A stretch of DNA of 64,000 nt from Alectoria sarmentosa (lineage: Eukaryota; Ascomycota; Lecanoromycetes; Lecanorales; Parmeliaceae): NCBI GenBank assembly GCA_009733775.1, contig WOGZ01000006.1:248001-312000 (forward strand), given 5' to 3'. How positions within the stretch are numbered: the stretch's first letter is position 1; the number at the start of each line of letters is the position of its first letter. Below are positions 1 to 9,773 of the stretch, piece by piece. Made by a program: the position numbers and the translations under genes. The notes beneath the pieces were generated by a model, which was not told where the DNA came from, did not search any database, and worked only from the letters and a program-made list of their open reading frames with translations.

Positions 1-2
1 TC

Positions 3-716
3 CTGGACCGCGAGGTCCTTATAGGATCCCCTCTTGAACAATGGAAGATCGTAGGAAATAGCGTAGCTCGTCCCATGGCGCTGGCTTTGGGCATTTCTCT
101 CCGGACCGCATGGTTAGCCAACACAGCGACACAAAAGGCCCAGGCTTTGCCAGCCGATGTATCCTCCAAAAATATCGTCAATGGCATAGACGACGATGAC
201 ACGACTAAAGGACCCAGAATAACACCCCCTGGAGAAGCCGCTCGCAATGAATGGTCTGCTAAAGATGTGCTGAACAAACTTACCACTGCTCTGACCGCTC
301 CTAGAGCGCTTGTATCTGCTTTGTCCAAGACGACAAGGGAGCCATTGACAAATGGGAATCATTGTTTTGCAACGACTCGGAACTTTCAGCCATCGAAGTA
401 CATTGACTCGGTCAAGGCCTGCGAGACCGAACTCGAACGTCCCAGGGTAGGCACCAACGGCCTGAATGCGACTTCGAGATTGAAACCCTACCAAATGAAA
501 GAAGACGAAACCTCAAGCACTTCGGATACGTCTACCACAATGACACAGTCTATCTACACTGATTACGCATCAGAAGGCTACGGTCCAATAACACTCCGAG
601 CTTTTTCTCCCTGGACTGGTCAACCCAGACGCACAGTAACCCATGAGAAGACAATCTCCAAAGTCAGCGTCATAAAGACCACCACTGTTCGTCAAGAGAG
701 ATTCGGTAACCCATGA
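3..716 (+). CDS. C-terminal part of a fungal C5-cytosine DNA methyltransferase (5' end outside window)
   Basis: The open frame enters at base 3 without a start codon and ends at TGA 714-716, giving 237 visible residues. The first 40 residues contain KIVGNSVARPMALALG, which fits motif X of C5-DNA methyltransferases (GNSV then a helix that closes the catalytic domain). In fungi this signature with a following LR.AW is seen in the Masc1/RID and DIM-2 groups, which methylate DNA or act in repeat-induced point mutation and premeiotic methylation. The catalytic PC motif and the other motifs must lie upstream of the window. After motif X there is a roughly 200-residue Ser/Thr-rich tail with no domain I recognise. 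I infer a nuclear DNA methyltransferase; which group it belongs to cannot be decided from this end. Confidence 0.72.
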   Translation: MDREVLIGSPLEQWKIVGNSVARPMALALGISLRTAWLANTATQKAQALPADVSSKNIVNGIDDDDTTKGPRITPPGEAARNEWSAKDVLNKLTTALTAPRALVSALSKTTREPLTNGNHCFATTRNFQPSKYIDSVKACETELERPRVGTNGLNATSRLKPYQMKEDETSSTSDTSTTMTQSIYTDYASEGYGPITLRAFSPWTGQPRRTVTHEKTISKVSVIKTTTVRQERFGNP

Positions 717-1746
717 GCATCATTGCTCTGCACGAGGTCGTTGGACAAAAGTTTCGCTTGGGAAGGGTATTGGGACAGACAGCTCTAACGCATGCCAGGT
801 TGGAAACATGCTCACAAGGCGTGGAGGCACGTTCTGAGCAAGACCTGAGACGGAGTATCCTTTCTCAAAAGTAAGGACAAGATTCCAAGTTAAATTCAGG
901 AAAAGGCTTTGCAATGTAGACAAGGCTTCGGTACGCCTCGCATTAGACAGCTCCTGTCCAGGCAGACAGGCATGGTGCCCTACCAAATCTATAATAGTGC
1001 TGATGCCTGCAATCACTGCTTGGACATAACGTTTGGACACTTACAATGCCGCTGACCCAAGAGTTCTAGACTCAAGCTGAGCCCCTCGAGTAAGAGGTAA
1101 GACCCAGGGGGCCCTGATTAGTATTCATCCATGGCGTAGCATCGCCCCTGTGCGCCTAGAAGTCAATGTAGCCTTGGGAGAGAACCTTGCAAGGTGGAGA
1201 GTACTATACAAATTGAATTGGGAGTGCTTGGGCAGGGATAGGATTGCTTACATTCTGTCTCTATCTGGCAGTTTCGATAGCTGCTTCTCACCCGAATTGC
1301 GCCTTGATCCTTTGGGTGAGGGTGTCGTCTGATGCAGCAGATGCACTGTGCCCCCTTGTCCTAATTTCTGATAGGCTTGGCGTTCTATCACAGCGAATGC
1401 GAGCGGCAAACACCACCCATTTGATCCCACATTTCTCGGAATAATTATACCACCCTCCTACGAATCTATCTCAGCTACCATCCCGCCCCCAAAGTACACC
1501 CTTCACACCTAACTTTCTTGGTAGCACTAACTCGAGGGCGGTATTTTCACTCCTTCTCAAAAAATGGCGACAATCTGCCTTGCTTCTCAAGAGGTGCGGC
1601 CGTTCATTAGCTATCCCTTTCGTTCGTACTGTTACGAGTATAAATCCGGGACACATCCTGTCCAGCGAATTTAGTCACCACTTCCAACTCAGAGGTATCC
1701 TACATATACCACGTATCCTTCAAATCTCCTTTCCTACTTTTTCAAC
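717..1746. other. Intergenic region, no supported gene
   Basis: Only short overlapping frames occur in about 1 kb, none with a domain-like composition or a plausible splice pattern. The last 150 bases are pyrimidine-rich, as expected of a 5' leader for the gene starting at 1747. Confidence 0.6.
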
Positions 1747-2861
1747 ATGGCTTCAGTCAATTTGAGCAGGAATTTGTGGGATCCCTCCAGAGTCCTCGAT
1801 GTCTATCCGCATGCTCCCGGTTTCACGTGCGTTGGCCTTGCGAAAACTACAGGATCACGTTGTAGATGGACGTTCAACAGTGAACAGTTCAACACTTCCC
1901 AGAGAGCCACTGCCGTCAAGTGCCTGGAATCCATGTCGGAAGTGCACCCGTCGAGGATCACCCTGGCGGCGCTCTCCTTATTGGCCCAGAACACTCTGTG
2001 TAGGGACTATCACCAACGGCAAGCAGACACCAAAATCACCGAATGGAAAGAGAAAATTGAACACTACCTCAACGATTATAGCGAACGACGACCAGTGGTC
2101 AGACCGGGCAGGCAGCTGCAATACGAGCGCGACGACATGAAGCAGCTGCAGAACAGCATCGCAAAAGACGATCATGTATCTGAGCAAGAGCTCAAGGCAA
2201 CGCACCAAGCGTTGGACAGAGTGAAGGCTGAGCTAGAAGAATCACAGGCCCGGTGCTCTGAATTGACGGAACAAAATAACAAACTCGACAGGCAACGGGA
2301 AGGCGATCAAGCGGCAAACTCTCGGGACGTCGCCCTGCTGGTGCAACACCTGACGAAATCTTGGAACCAGCAGCATACCGAGGAGGTCGAAAACCTGAAA
2401 AGGCAACTGGAAGGAAGGAATGCGAACTTTAAGGGGGAGATAGCCGCCAGCTCCAACGAGGCACGAGGGCTGAAAGTGAGCAACGCGCAGCTCGTGAAGC
2501 AGCTGGACGTGGTGAAACAAGAGGTGGCGGAGCGGGACCAACAGGTCGAGCAGCTCGTGAAGCAGAAGGACGTGGTAAAGCAAGAGTTGGCGAAGCGAGA
2601 CCAACAGGTCGAGCAGCTCGTGACGCAGATGGACAAGGTTAATCAAGAGTTGGCGGAGCGAGAGGTAGGCGGATCCGCAGCTGTGACAATTGGAGGAAGT
2701 AACTGACATATCAATAGGACAAGCTGCCGGGCCTCCAACCACAGAATGTGAAAAAGAGTCTCTTTGCGGAGCTTTTGAGGCAGACGCCGAAGGTACTCTT
2801 GAGAAAGATCTCGAAGATCATGAGGGCCGGATCCGCTCCTTATGTACAAAGCGTTGTCTGA
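1747..2861 (+). CDS. Coiled-coil protein with an N-terminal Cys-rich fungal module
   Basis: Exons are 1747-2664 and 2718-2861, joined over a 53-bp intron (GTAGGC...CTGAC...CAATAG), giving 353 residues. Without this splice the frame stops at 2706. Residues about 25-95 hold a module with spaced Cys and His (CVGL..GSRCRW, then LL...LC..YH). It resembles the N-terminal Cys module that precedes T5orf172-type or uncharacterised regions in other fungal proteins. Residues about 100-306 are almost entirely charged coiled coil, ending in three 21-residue repeats. The C-terminal exon adds a basic stretch (KVLLRKISKIMRAG). The function is unknown. The gene converges on cmr1, only about 100 bp away. Confidence 0.7.
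2491..2664 (+). repeat. In-frame 63-bp tandem repeat (2.8 copies) coding for three-heptad coiled-coil units
   Basis: Units start at 2491, 2554 and 2617, each beginning with codons for L-V-[KT]-Q and containing D-[VK]-V-[KN]-Q-E-[VL]-A. A unit of 21 residues is exactly three heptads, so copy number could change without breaking the coiled coil. The third copy is cut short by the intron donor at 2665. Confidence 0.85.
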
Positions 2862-2962
2862 CATTCGACACCCGATCCTTCACTTTCATTGTACAAAGCG
2901 TAGCCTCATAAGCGTTGTGACATGCCATTCCCGGTCCCCAACCATTCACTTCGCTCAAAGCA

Positions 2963-4600
2963 TCACATCCACAAGCACAACTTCCCACTCGCAGTCCCAG
3001 CAGCGACCCATTGCTCCGTGGGATGAAACTGGGCCACAGCTGGCACAGCAGTGATGCCTTCGCCGCCTAGCTGCGCCAGCTGGTCTCCGCTTGCGGTGTA
3101 GATATCAACGAAGCGGTTCATGTTGCCGATGCAGAAGCGGTGAATCGAATTGGGTGGGTGTAGTTGCCATTGGGCTCGGAGACTGCTGTCTGTTAGCTTG
3201 TCAACGCCAAAGAGAAGAGAGGGAAGTACTCACATGGTCACCCATCTGCCCGTCTGGTTATTGTGTCGGATTATTGATGAGGGTTCCATCTCGTCATCTG
3301 ATACCTTGTGCCCGGGATTCCATGAACTCATACCTTCAAAGGTGTGTATTTTGACAGTGTCATCATAACTTGCCGTTGCAACTTGGCCTGCCGAATTGAA
3401 CGCCGCGTGGCTGACACTGAGTCTGCTTTCGTGCTCTCCAATGAGAGCCGGGAGCTGCCTTGACGCCTTTCCGCTCAATTTTCGAAGGTCCCATACGCGA
3501 AGGTAGCGATCTAGCGACGCTGTGGCTATGAAGTGTGGGTTTGCAGGATTGAGAGAGAAGCCGCCGATCTTCTTCTCGGAGAGCTGGAAAACGTCTGTTG
3601 TATATGGTGCTCGAGTATCTGTTCTTCCTACATGGCCATCGAGACGAGAGAAATAGAGCATATGCGGAGCTGTTGGATCCACCTCTACTCCTGAAAGAGG
3701 CTCGTCAAGCGAGGAATCGGAAGGTGCATAAATTTCGGTCGATTTGGATTTTGCGAGGTCGAGGAGACGGAGAGAGGAGTCGTAGGAGCACGTATAGAGG
3801 TGTGAGGGGTTGGCATGAGAGAACTGGAAGGAGGAAATCGTCCGCGTGTGGCAGTGGAAAGATGTTATTGCTGGGTCTGGGTCGTCGTCCTCCTCCTCGT
3901 CTTTGTCTGCTTCTTCTTTCTTGACGCCATTTTCGGCTTTGACTGACGCGGATGTCTGCGAGGCATCAAATATACCCAAATTGCCCATTTTGTCACCAGC
4001 GAAGACCAGTGCTTTATCTGTTGTCGGATGGAAGCCCAGCGAATATATTCTTTCTGGTGTTATCTTTATACGGTTGGGTTCGAAGCCATCATATAGCTCC
4101 AAGCCGCTCATCTGCTCTCTCAGAGATCGAAGTTCCTTATCTGTAGTCTCTTTGACCTCACTGTCTCCAAATGTACGCTCATAGGGATTGGCGCCCCTCG
4201 AAACGACATCCACCAAGAAATTCTCGCTCTTGTCCCAATCTCTTCCTCCGACCACGACATCACTTAGATTCAGCTCCCCCGAGTGTCGCTTCCTCTTTGC
4301 CCTCGCAGCTTCTTGTGTCGCGACATAATCATCCTCGGCTTTCCGTTTGGCTACTTCGCTGTCGGCGGTCAATCCCTGTAGCCGTGATGACGTTCTCCTC
4401 GGGCCCGTGTCTTCGACTTTGACGCGTTTGACTAGGCCTTTCTTTTTGTGCGAAATGCTACTCTTGTTTGATTTGGGTGCTGGCTTTTGAGGTCCGAGTC
4501 CAGCCTGGCCGGCGTCAAGGGCGAGTTGCTTGAGGAGTTTGTCTCGCTGGGCGATGTTTGCTTGGCGCTGTTGTTCGTATTCGCTAAGTTCGGGCGCCAT
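2963..4600 (-). CDS. cmr1: DNA damage-binding WD40 protein CMR1 (WDR76 family)
   Basis: Exons in coding order are 4600-3234 and 3182-2963, with a 51-bp intron (GTGAGT...CAG) that removes an early stop and gives 528 residues. The start at 4600 (MAPELSEYE) was chosen over a longer frame reaching 4714 because the family starts with this conserved E-Y-E..R..NI segment. Residues about 60-170 are basic and disordered (KKKGLVKRVK, RRTSSRLQG). WD40 repeats follow, with recognisable units around HTRTISSFQF, YDSSLRLLDL, TASLDRYLRVWDLRK and ATASYDDTVKIH. The second exon supplies the last blade (RFCIGNMNRFVDIY and a final GTASGKLCLW). Yeast CMR1 binds damaged DNA and collects in quality-control foci with chaperones. 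It shares a 267-bp divergent promoter with the Mtf2-like gene. Confidence 0.93.
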
Positions 4601-4867
4601 TGTGAAGTCTGGAGCCCAATGGCTGTCTAGAATGGATAGAGAGCAGGTTCGGATGAGAAGAGAAGCAGGGTGGTCGATTATCCGTCTAAAGGCCTTGTAT
4701 TCCGTGCAGTCCAATGCGATGTTCTGACCGCGTGGCGAACCGCGATCATTTCATTGAGATTTCGCGACGCGCTACTTCAGTTTAGTCTAGCCCTAGCAAA
4801 ACTGTGTGGGCAACGTGTATTGTTTTAATCCTCGGCTGTCAATGCAATAACAAAGCCTGGTTAGGAG

Positions 4868-6394
4868 ATGAGGAAGGCGTCTCTAAGCAGAGCGTCATTG
4901 AGCAGCAGCCTGAGCTCATCATTTGCGGTACGCATTCGTGCTCAGTCAAGTTTACTGCTTCCATTTCTCTATCAGACTCCAACACTCCTATCGGAGCCCA
5001 AGATAGTAAGACATTTTCATGCAATTAACAAGCATGTCAACAATCATGACAGACACAGCCGCGCCTTTTGTTCCACATCTCAAGGGCAGGCCTATGCCAA
5101 AAATCCCTATGCCAAAAAACTTCGGCGCCCCAATACCGACCCGATTGTCTTCGTCGATCCCTTTCACAGGCGAATGCCGGATACCCTCTCACATATCGAG
5201 CCTCAAAGGCACGATGAATCCTCCCGGCCTTCGACCGTGACAGCGTCCGAACAAGCGGTCTTCAATAAACTTATCAAGGACGTCTCTTCGTCCACGACCC
5301 CGGAACCAGACGACGAAGACCTTCTTGACCAAGATGAGCTTACCGTTGGCTACGATCCTAACGTGGATCTGAATAGCATCTTCGAAGATGCCATCAAGCA
5401 GCTGCGAATGCGAGAAGAACAAGCTGAGAAGGGTGCCCTCAGGAGCCTTCGGTACGCCAGTGTGCCGAGACCGCGAGCAATCGACACCCTCGTTTCTGAC
5501 AGCGAGCAATCACTCAATGCCAAGGTTTTCAAACGACCAATAACATTGGCTAACGGCACTACGTTGGGGAATGAGGTCGAGACTGAAGATGAGCGTGCGA
5601 GGCTTGAAGTAGCCTGCGACGACCATAGAACCCTGGTGATGCGTATGCTGGACAGAGCAAATAGTGATGTGGAGATTTGGCGAGTTCTTGAAGAAGAAGT
5701 CTTCAGTCTAATTACTCACCTGGACGAGCACAGCAGACTTGTAGAGAGGGCGGAAAAAGATAACGCCTTGCATGCAGCGAAAGTCCGCAAAGCAGATGCA
5801 CAGGGGAAAGACTTCGCAGACGTCAAGCTCGAAAGGGGAGACCTTACCAAAAAGGAGATGTCACGCATCAAGTTGACCCACACCAAAGCAATCCCGATCA
5901 ACAATCTCCTCTCGATCCTTCATCGGAACTACGCTGAGTATTGCCTTCATGCTCTCCGGCTCCTTCGCAGGAATTATCCCACGTCATTCTACGCGCCGCA
6001 CATACTCTCCACGATCAAAAGGCGCGGACCTATCTCACACGTCCTGGGCGTATCTACTGACATTTACAATGAGATACTCTTTCTTAAGTGGACGCAATAC
6101 TCTGATTTGCATGGCGTGGCCGACACGATAGAGGAGATGCTCAACCAGGGCATCGAGAGCAATGAGGTGACGGTTGCTTTGATCAAGGGGATATCCAAGC
6201 AGAGGCGGATGGGAAGGCGGGAACTCTCGGGCCCGGTGGTGAAGGAATGGTGGACTATGAGAGGGACCGTGGAGGCGTGGAGGAGGGTGCTCGGTCTCTT
6301 TGAGAGGATTCTGAGCGAGCTTGCTAAAAGAGAAGCCATGCTGGTTGATGAAGCGGAGGGTGAAGACGGAGAGCTGGAGACTGGCAAGGAATGA
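4868..6394 (+). CDS. Mtf2-like mitochondrial protein
   Basis: A single exon of 508 residues. The N-terminus is rich in Ser and Arg with almost no acidic residues for about 35 residues, as expected of a mitochondrial presequence. The acidic segment around residues 135-165 is followed by a helical C-terminal half. That half contains DVEIWRVLEEEVF, then CLHALRLLRRNYPTSFYAPHIL, IKRRGPISHVLGVSTDIYNEILFLKW and VKEWWTMRGTVEAWRRV. This is the pattern of the fungal Mtf2/Nam1 C-terminal domain, linked in yeast to mitochondrial RNA processing and translation. Family assignment rests on pattern memory, so the precise function is inference. It is divergent from cmr1 and convergent with coq9. Confidence 0.75.
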   Translation: MRKASLSRASLSSSLSSSFAVRIRAQSSLLLPFLYQTPTLLSEPKIVRHFHAINKHVNNHDRHSRAFCSTSQGQAYAKNPYAKKLRRPNTDPIVFVDPFHRRMPDTLSHIEPQRHDESSRPSTVTASEQAVFNKLIKDVSSSTTPEPDDEDLLDQDELTVGYDPNVDLNSIFEDAIKQLRMREEQAEKGALRSLRYASVPRPRAIDTLVSDSEQSLNAKVFKRPITLANGTTLGNEVETEDERARLEVACDDHRTLVMRMLDRANSDVEIWRVLEEEVFSLITHLDEHSRLVERAEKDNALHAAKVRKADAQGKDFADVKLERGDLTKKEMSRIKLTHTKAIPINNLLSILHRNYAEYCLHALRLLRRNYPTSFYAPHILSTIKRRGPISHVLGVSTDIYNEILFLKWTQYSDLHGVADTIEEMLNQGIESNEVTVALIKGISKQRRMGRRELSGPVVKEWWTMRGTVEAWRRVLGLFERILSELAKREAMLVDEAEGEDGELETGKE

Positions 6395-6549
6395 TAACGG
6401 CATGCATTTTTTATAGTCAGCGTATCAGAAATTGGGTGCTGAGCCCATACAATCTCCCGATCTATTCAACAGCTGTTGCTGTGGAGGTACTTGGTACCGC
6501 GTGGCCCGAATTCTCCAGCCAATTCCAACCAATTGCGTCTCTCCCTCTC

Positions 6550-7296
6550 CTATATCCAGATACCCTTACTCCTCAACCCATCCACCAACCCTCCCGCCTG
6601 CATGCCCACCCACTTTCCGAACATATCGAGCCCGCCGCGCACCTTCTCACCCTCCTCCAATCTCCTCGTCAAAAACTCCTCGGTTTCTATGAAGCCTTCC
6701 GACTTGTCCTGTGTCATGAATAACTCTGCGCTAGCGTAGAGAGCAGCAAGTGCGGCACGGTTGGTATACCAAGATGAAGTCACGGTAGTGCTACCGGCTA
6801 GGAAGAGGAGCTCGTCGGACAGGAGGGCGAGTTCTCGGACCGAGGTGGGAAGGTGGCGGGCGGTTGAGAGAAGGGCAAGGGCTTCCTGCCAACGATGGAT
6901 TATGGGCTTGTTGGCGTGTAGTCTGTGGAGCGCTAGGGTGGCGATGTTGGCGGTGATGTCAATCTGCGGCTGGAGAGAGGAGGCATGTTTGCCGAGAGCA
7001 AGACGTTGGGTGACGAGGTGGTATCTCACGATTGAGAAGGCGCCTGTGGGGAAGAGGTTGGTGGAGATGTCGAGATAGCCAGCATCTCGTGCGCCTTGTG
7101 TGAGAGCGTTGCTGGAGAAGCCATGGGTAGGAACATGGGAGAGGGCAGCGGAGAGAATGGCGTCTTCAGTTGGGGAAAAGGGAAAAGGAGATTCGTGCTC
7201 ATAGGAGTGATAGTTGCGGATACACTGCCAAAGGAGGCACGATCTAAGACTCGTTGGGTGCCTCAAGACTACGTGCAGTGGCCTCGTGACAAGCAT
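6550..7296 (-). CDS. coq9: Ubiquinone biosynthesis protein COQ9
   Basis: A single exon of 248 residues. Residues 1-30 are basic and lack acidic residues, fitting a mitochondrial presequence. The N-terminal part has the helical start of the TetR-like fold (ILSAALSHVPTHGFSSNAL.QGARDAGYL). The C-terminal part carries the COQ9 signature: LALLSDELLFLAGSTTVTSSWY followed by TNRAALAALYASAELFMTQD, then a tail helix with LE.GEKVRGGLDMFGKW. COQ9 is a lipid-binding subunit that presents intermediates to COQ7 in the CoQ synthome on the inner membrane. The 3' end lies 155 bp from the end of the convergent Mtf2-like gene. Confidence 0.93.
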   Translation of the reverse strand: MLVTRPLHVVLRHPTSLRSCLLWQCIRNYHSYEHESPFPFSPTEDAILSAALSHVPTHGFSSNALTQGARDAGYLDISTNLFPTGAFSIVRYHLVTQRLALGKHASSLQPQIDITANIATLALHRLHANKPIIHRWQEALALLSTARHLPTSVRELALLSDELLFLAGSTTVTSSWYTNRAALAALYASAELFMTQDKSEGFIETEEFLTRRLEEGEKVRGGLDMFGKWVGMQAGGLVDGLRSKGIWI

Positions 7297-9773
7297 GGCT
7301 CAGGCTCAAACCTCTTGTCTCTGCCCCATTCCTGGGTTAGTTAATTTCAACGAAGAAAAACATTTCGAACCCTAACGCTAGTCCTAGCTGGCCGAGTCCA
7401 ATTGTCGCGCAAATTCAGCGAATATGATCTTTGTCTGCAGCAGCCAGCAGCGGTACCGCTGCAGCCATGTTGGAATGCTAGAGTGGCCGAGATGCATGAA
7501 CTCAATGCATGTGCTAATTCCTGTCTGCTTGCGCCGTTAAAACGGGAATTGCCTCGGAGCGAATGATTGGTGGAAAGTGCCCATTGTTAGTGCTAAGCCT
7601 TGGCACGCAATCAAGGTGATTGGGAGATATGACCTGCATGAATGCGTCACTATCACCAGGTCGTTGACCGCCTCCTCAACCGCATCCTTCAGCCCTTCAG
7701 CCTTCTGAAGTTGTGTAGGTACCTGGTCCTTGAAGGAGCCGGCATCCCCTTCACTCCTGGCCTTCTGAAAGGTCAAATTTGGTCCGATGGACCTGCATTT
7801 GCAAGTGGAGAGCCGGCCATGACTTACAGGCCTGCATCGGCGGTTAAGAAGCATCTCCGCATACTCGCAGTAAATTGCTCGAGGTGCATGAAGCCACAAA
7901 GACACACGTATCAAGCCACACGCACGGACAAGGGTGACAACGGTCGTGGGTGAAGAAAACAGGGAACATGATTAGTAGCCGAAGTAATCCGACTGGTAAC
8001 GATTGATTCTTGCTATCCTTCACTGGAGAATGTGAATTTTGGAAGCTTAGATGCGGAGGGGTTAAGCGTATCCCCCCAAACGCGGATACGTGCATGAATC
8101 TTAGAAATCAGTATGTGAATTTGAACGAACTAGGTACGCAGAATGAAGGGTACACAGCAGAGACTGTAAGGGCATCGGAGTATGATGAAGATAGCGGAAA
8201 AGACAAGGAGGGAAAGGGAGATTCAAGGAGATTCACTGATATGATATAAGGATCAAGATGTGACTGCCAGGCCCTAAGAATATGTATGGTAAGGGTGTAA
8301 GGTAAAGGTAAGTACCTTAGGTACTTAAGTGATTACCTCAGAACTTAGAAATGTCACGAAAAAAAAGGCAGCCTCGGCAGCCTTATGATAAGTAGTGTAG
8401 GTACAGGCTACAGGCTACAGGCTACAGGCTACAGCGGCCCTCTTGCCGTTAGCGCGTAAAATCGTCCCGCGGGAGACGTCCAATTCCAAAGTTCGCGAAA
8501 AAAGGCACTTGAGAAATTTCACGCCTCTCCTTCTCTTGTACCTGCACCCTTCGCCACACATACTGCTGGTACATACCTTCACAAATTCTCAACTACTTTA
8601 GCAGCAAGCCAACTATTCCTCATATTTGCTGACCTTGCGAGATCCGAAAGTCTACGATTGGTCGCCTGTATCTGCAGAGCTCACCCGCACAGGCATTTGG
8701 CCCGAAGCCTTCATCTCCCCCGTCAGCCTCTCAGATCGTCGAGGTGAGCTTTTCCCAGTGGAAAGAACACCCTCTGACTCTCACACCCCGTTTTCTTCTT
8801 TGCTTTTGGCGCAAGACCTTCTGAGGCTGACAGTCCGGCCGTCCAATAGATACGCAATTGCTCGGCAAGGAAACGCCAACAACACCCGCAGACCAAGGCA
8901 AAACTAGGCGTCTTTTCGCTGCAGCCCCACACCTCCATCTTCATCTGATTGAAACATCCCATCAACAGACGAATTAGGCCCTTTACACATTTCACTGGAC
9001 GGCTTCTTGTCGCTTTACGGTCCGAAGCTCCCCACGACGCAAGTAGCTGCAGATATTGCCCACACGCCCTTTTTTCCCCATCCCTGTGGCCCAGCTTTTG
9101 GTTCCAGTTGCCAACTTCAACCGCCTCGTCAAAGAAACTCGATCTCAGTCACAGCAAAGTGAAGAAACCGTCTCTCTCGGCAATCGAAGGACAATCGAAG
9201 GACAATCGCTATCATCATGGGTCCGTCTATCCTCTCCTATTCCTCTCCCTTCTGCACTAAGCTTAGTCTACCATGCGACCGATGAACCGCGTGTGCTCGG
9301 CTTGCCCTAGCTGCACCGGAGTCTGAGACACGCTCCATTTTGCTCCTCTACCAATTGCAATCCGTGTTGGAATATACTGTAAACTCACGCTTATATTGTT
9401 ACTTTAGATTCAGCAGACGTATATCGCCCCCATGCTGTAAGTACCGCTATTTCATCGTCTCTCATCCTTTTCCTTTCCCCCTTCCCACGGGAGATTGGCG
9501 CTTTTCAGCTTTTCAGCTCTTCAGCTTCACAAAATCATCGGCATGCCCGGTGGCCGTGAATTGCTGTCATTGAACGGCCACACCGCTGCTTCATTACTTC
9601 CTCTAAAGCCGTAGCTACTCATTGGTCCTTCTTTGCCATTTTGTATTCGAGACAAATTGTCACTTCCTCCGTCCCTGTTTGCCTATCATAACGCACTTTG
9701 AGTACACATTGATTCACTGAGGAAGAATCGGCCTGAAGTGTGCTGGGTTCAGGTCCCAACTAACATCGCATAG
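7297..9773. other. Long spacer and probable 5' leader of the RRM gene
   Basis: About 2.5 kb without a supported gene. One minus-strand frame at 7537-7914 contains a plausible amphipathic stretch (LQKAEGLKDAVEEAVNDL), but no start, splice sites or family could be assigned. From about 8500 onward the plus strand is pyrimidine-rich, and good donor (GTAAGT at 9437) and acceptor (CTAAC...ATAG ending 9773) signals appear. This is probably the 5' leader and first intron(s) of the downstream RNA-binding protein gene. Confidence 0.5.
8403..8434. repeat. 7-bp tandem repeat (ACAGGCT), 4.5 copies
   Basis: Four exact copies of ACAGGCT plus a partial copy, within the long spacer. No function is apparent. 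Confidence 0.9.

Noticed and set aside
2242..2742. 166-residue minus-strand Leu-rich frame
   Set aside because: Antisense of the coiled-coil gene; Leu/His richness comes from reversed Gln/Lys codons.
7537..7914. 125-residue minus-strand frame
   Set aside because: One amphipathic stretch looks coding, but start, introns and family could not be supported.
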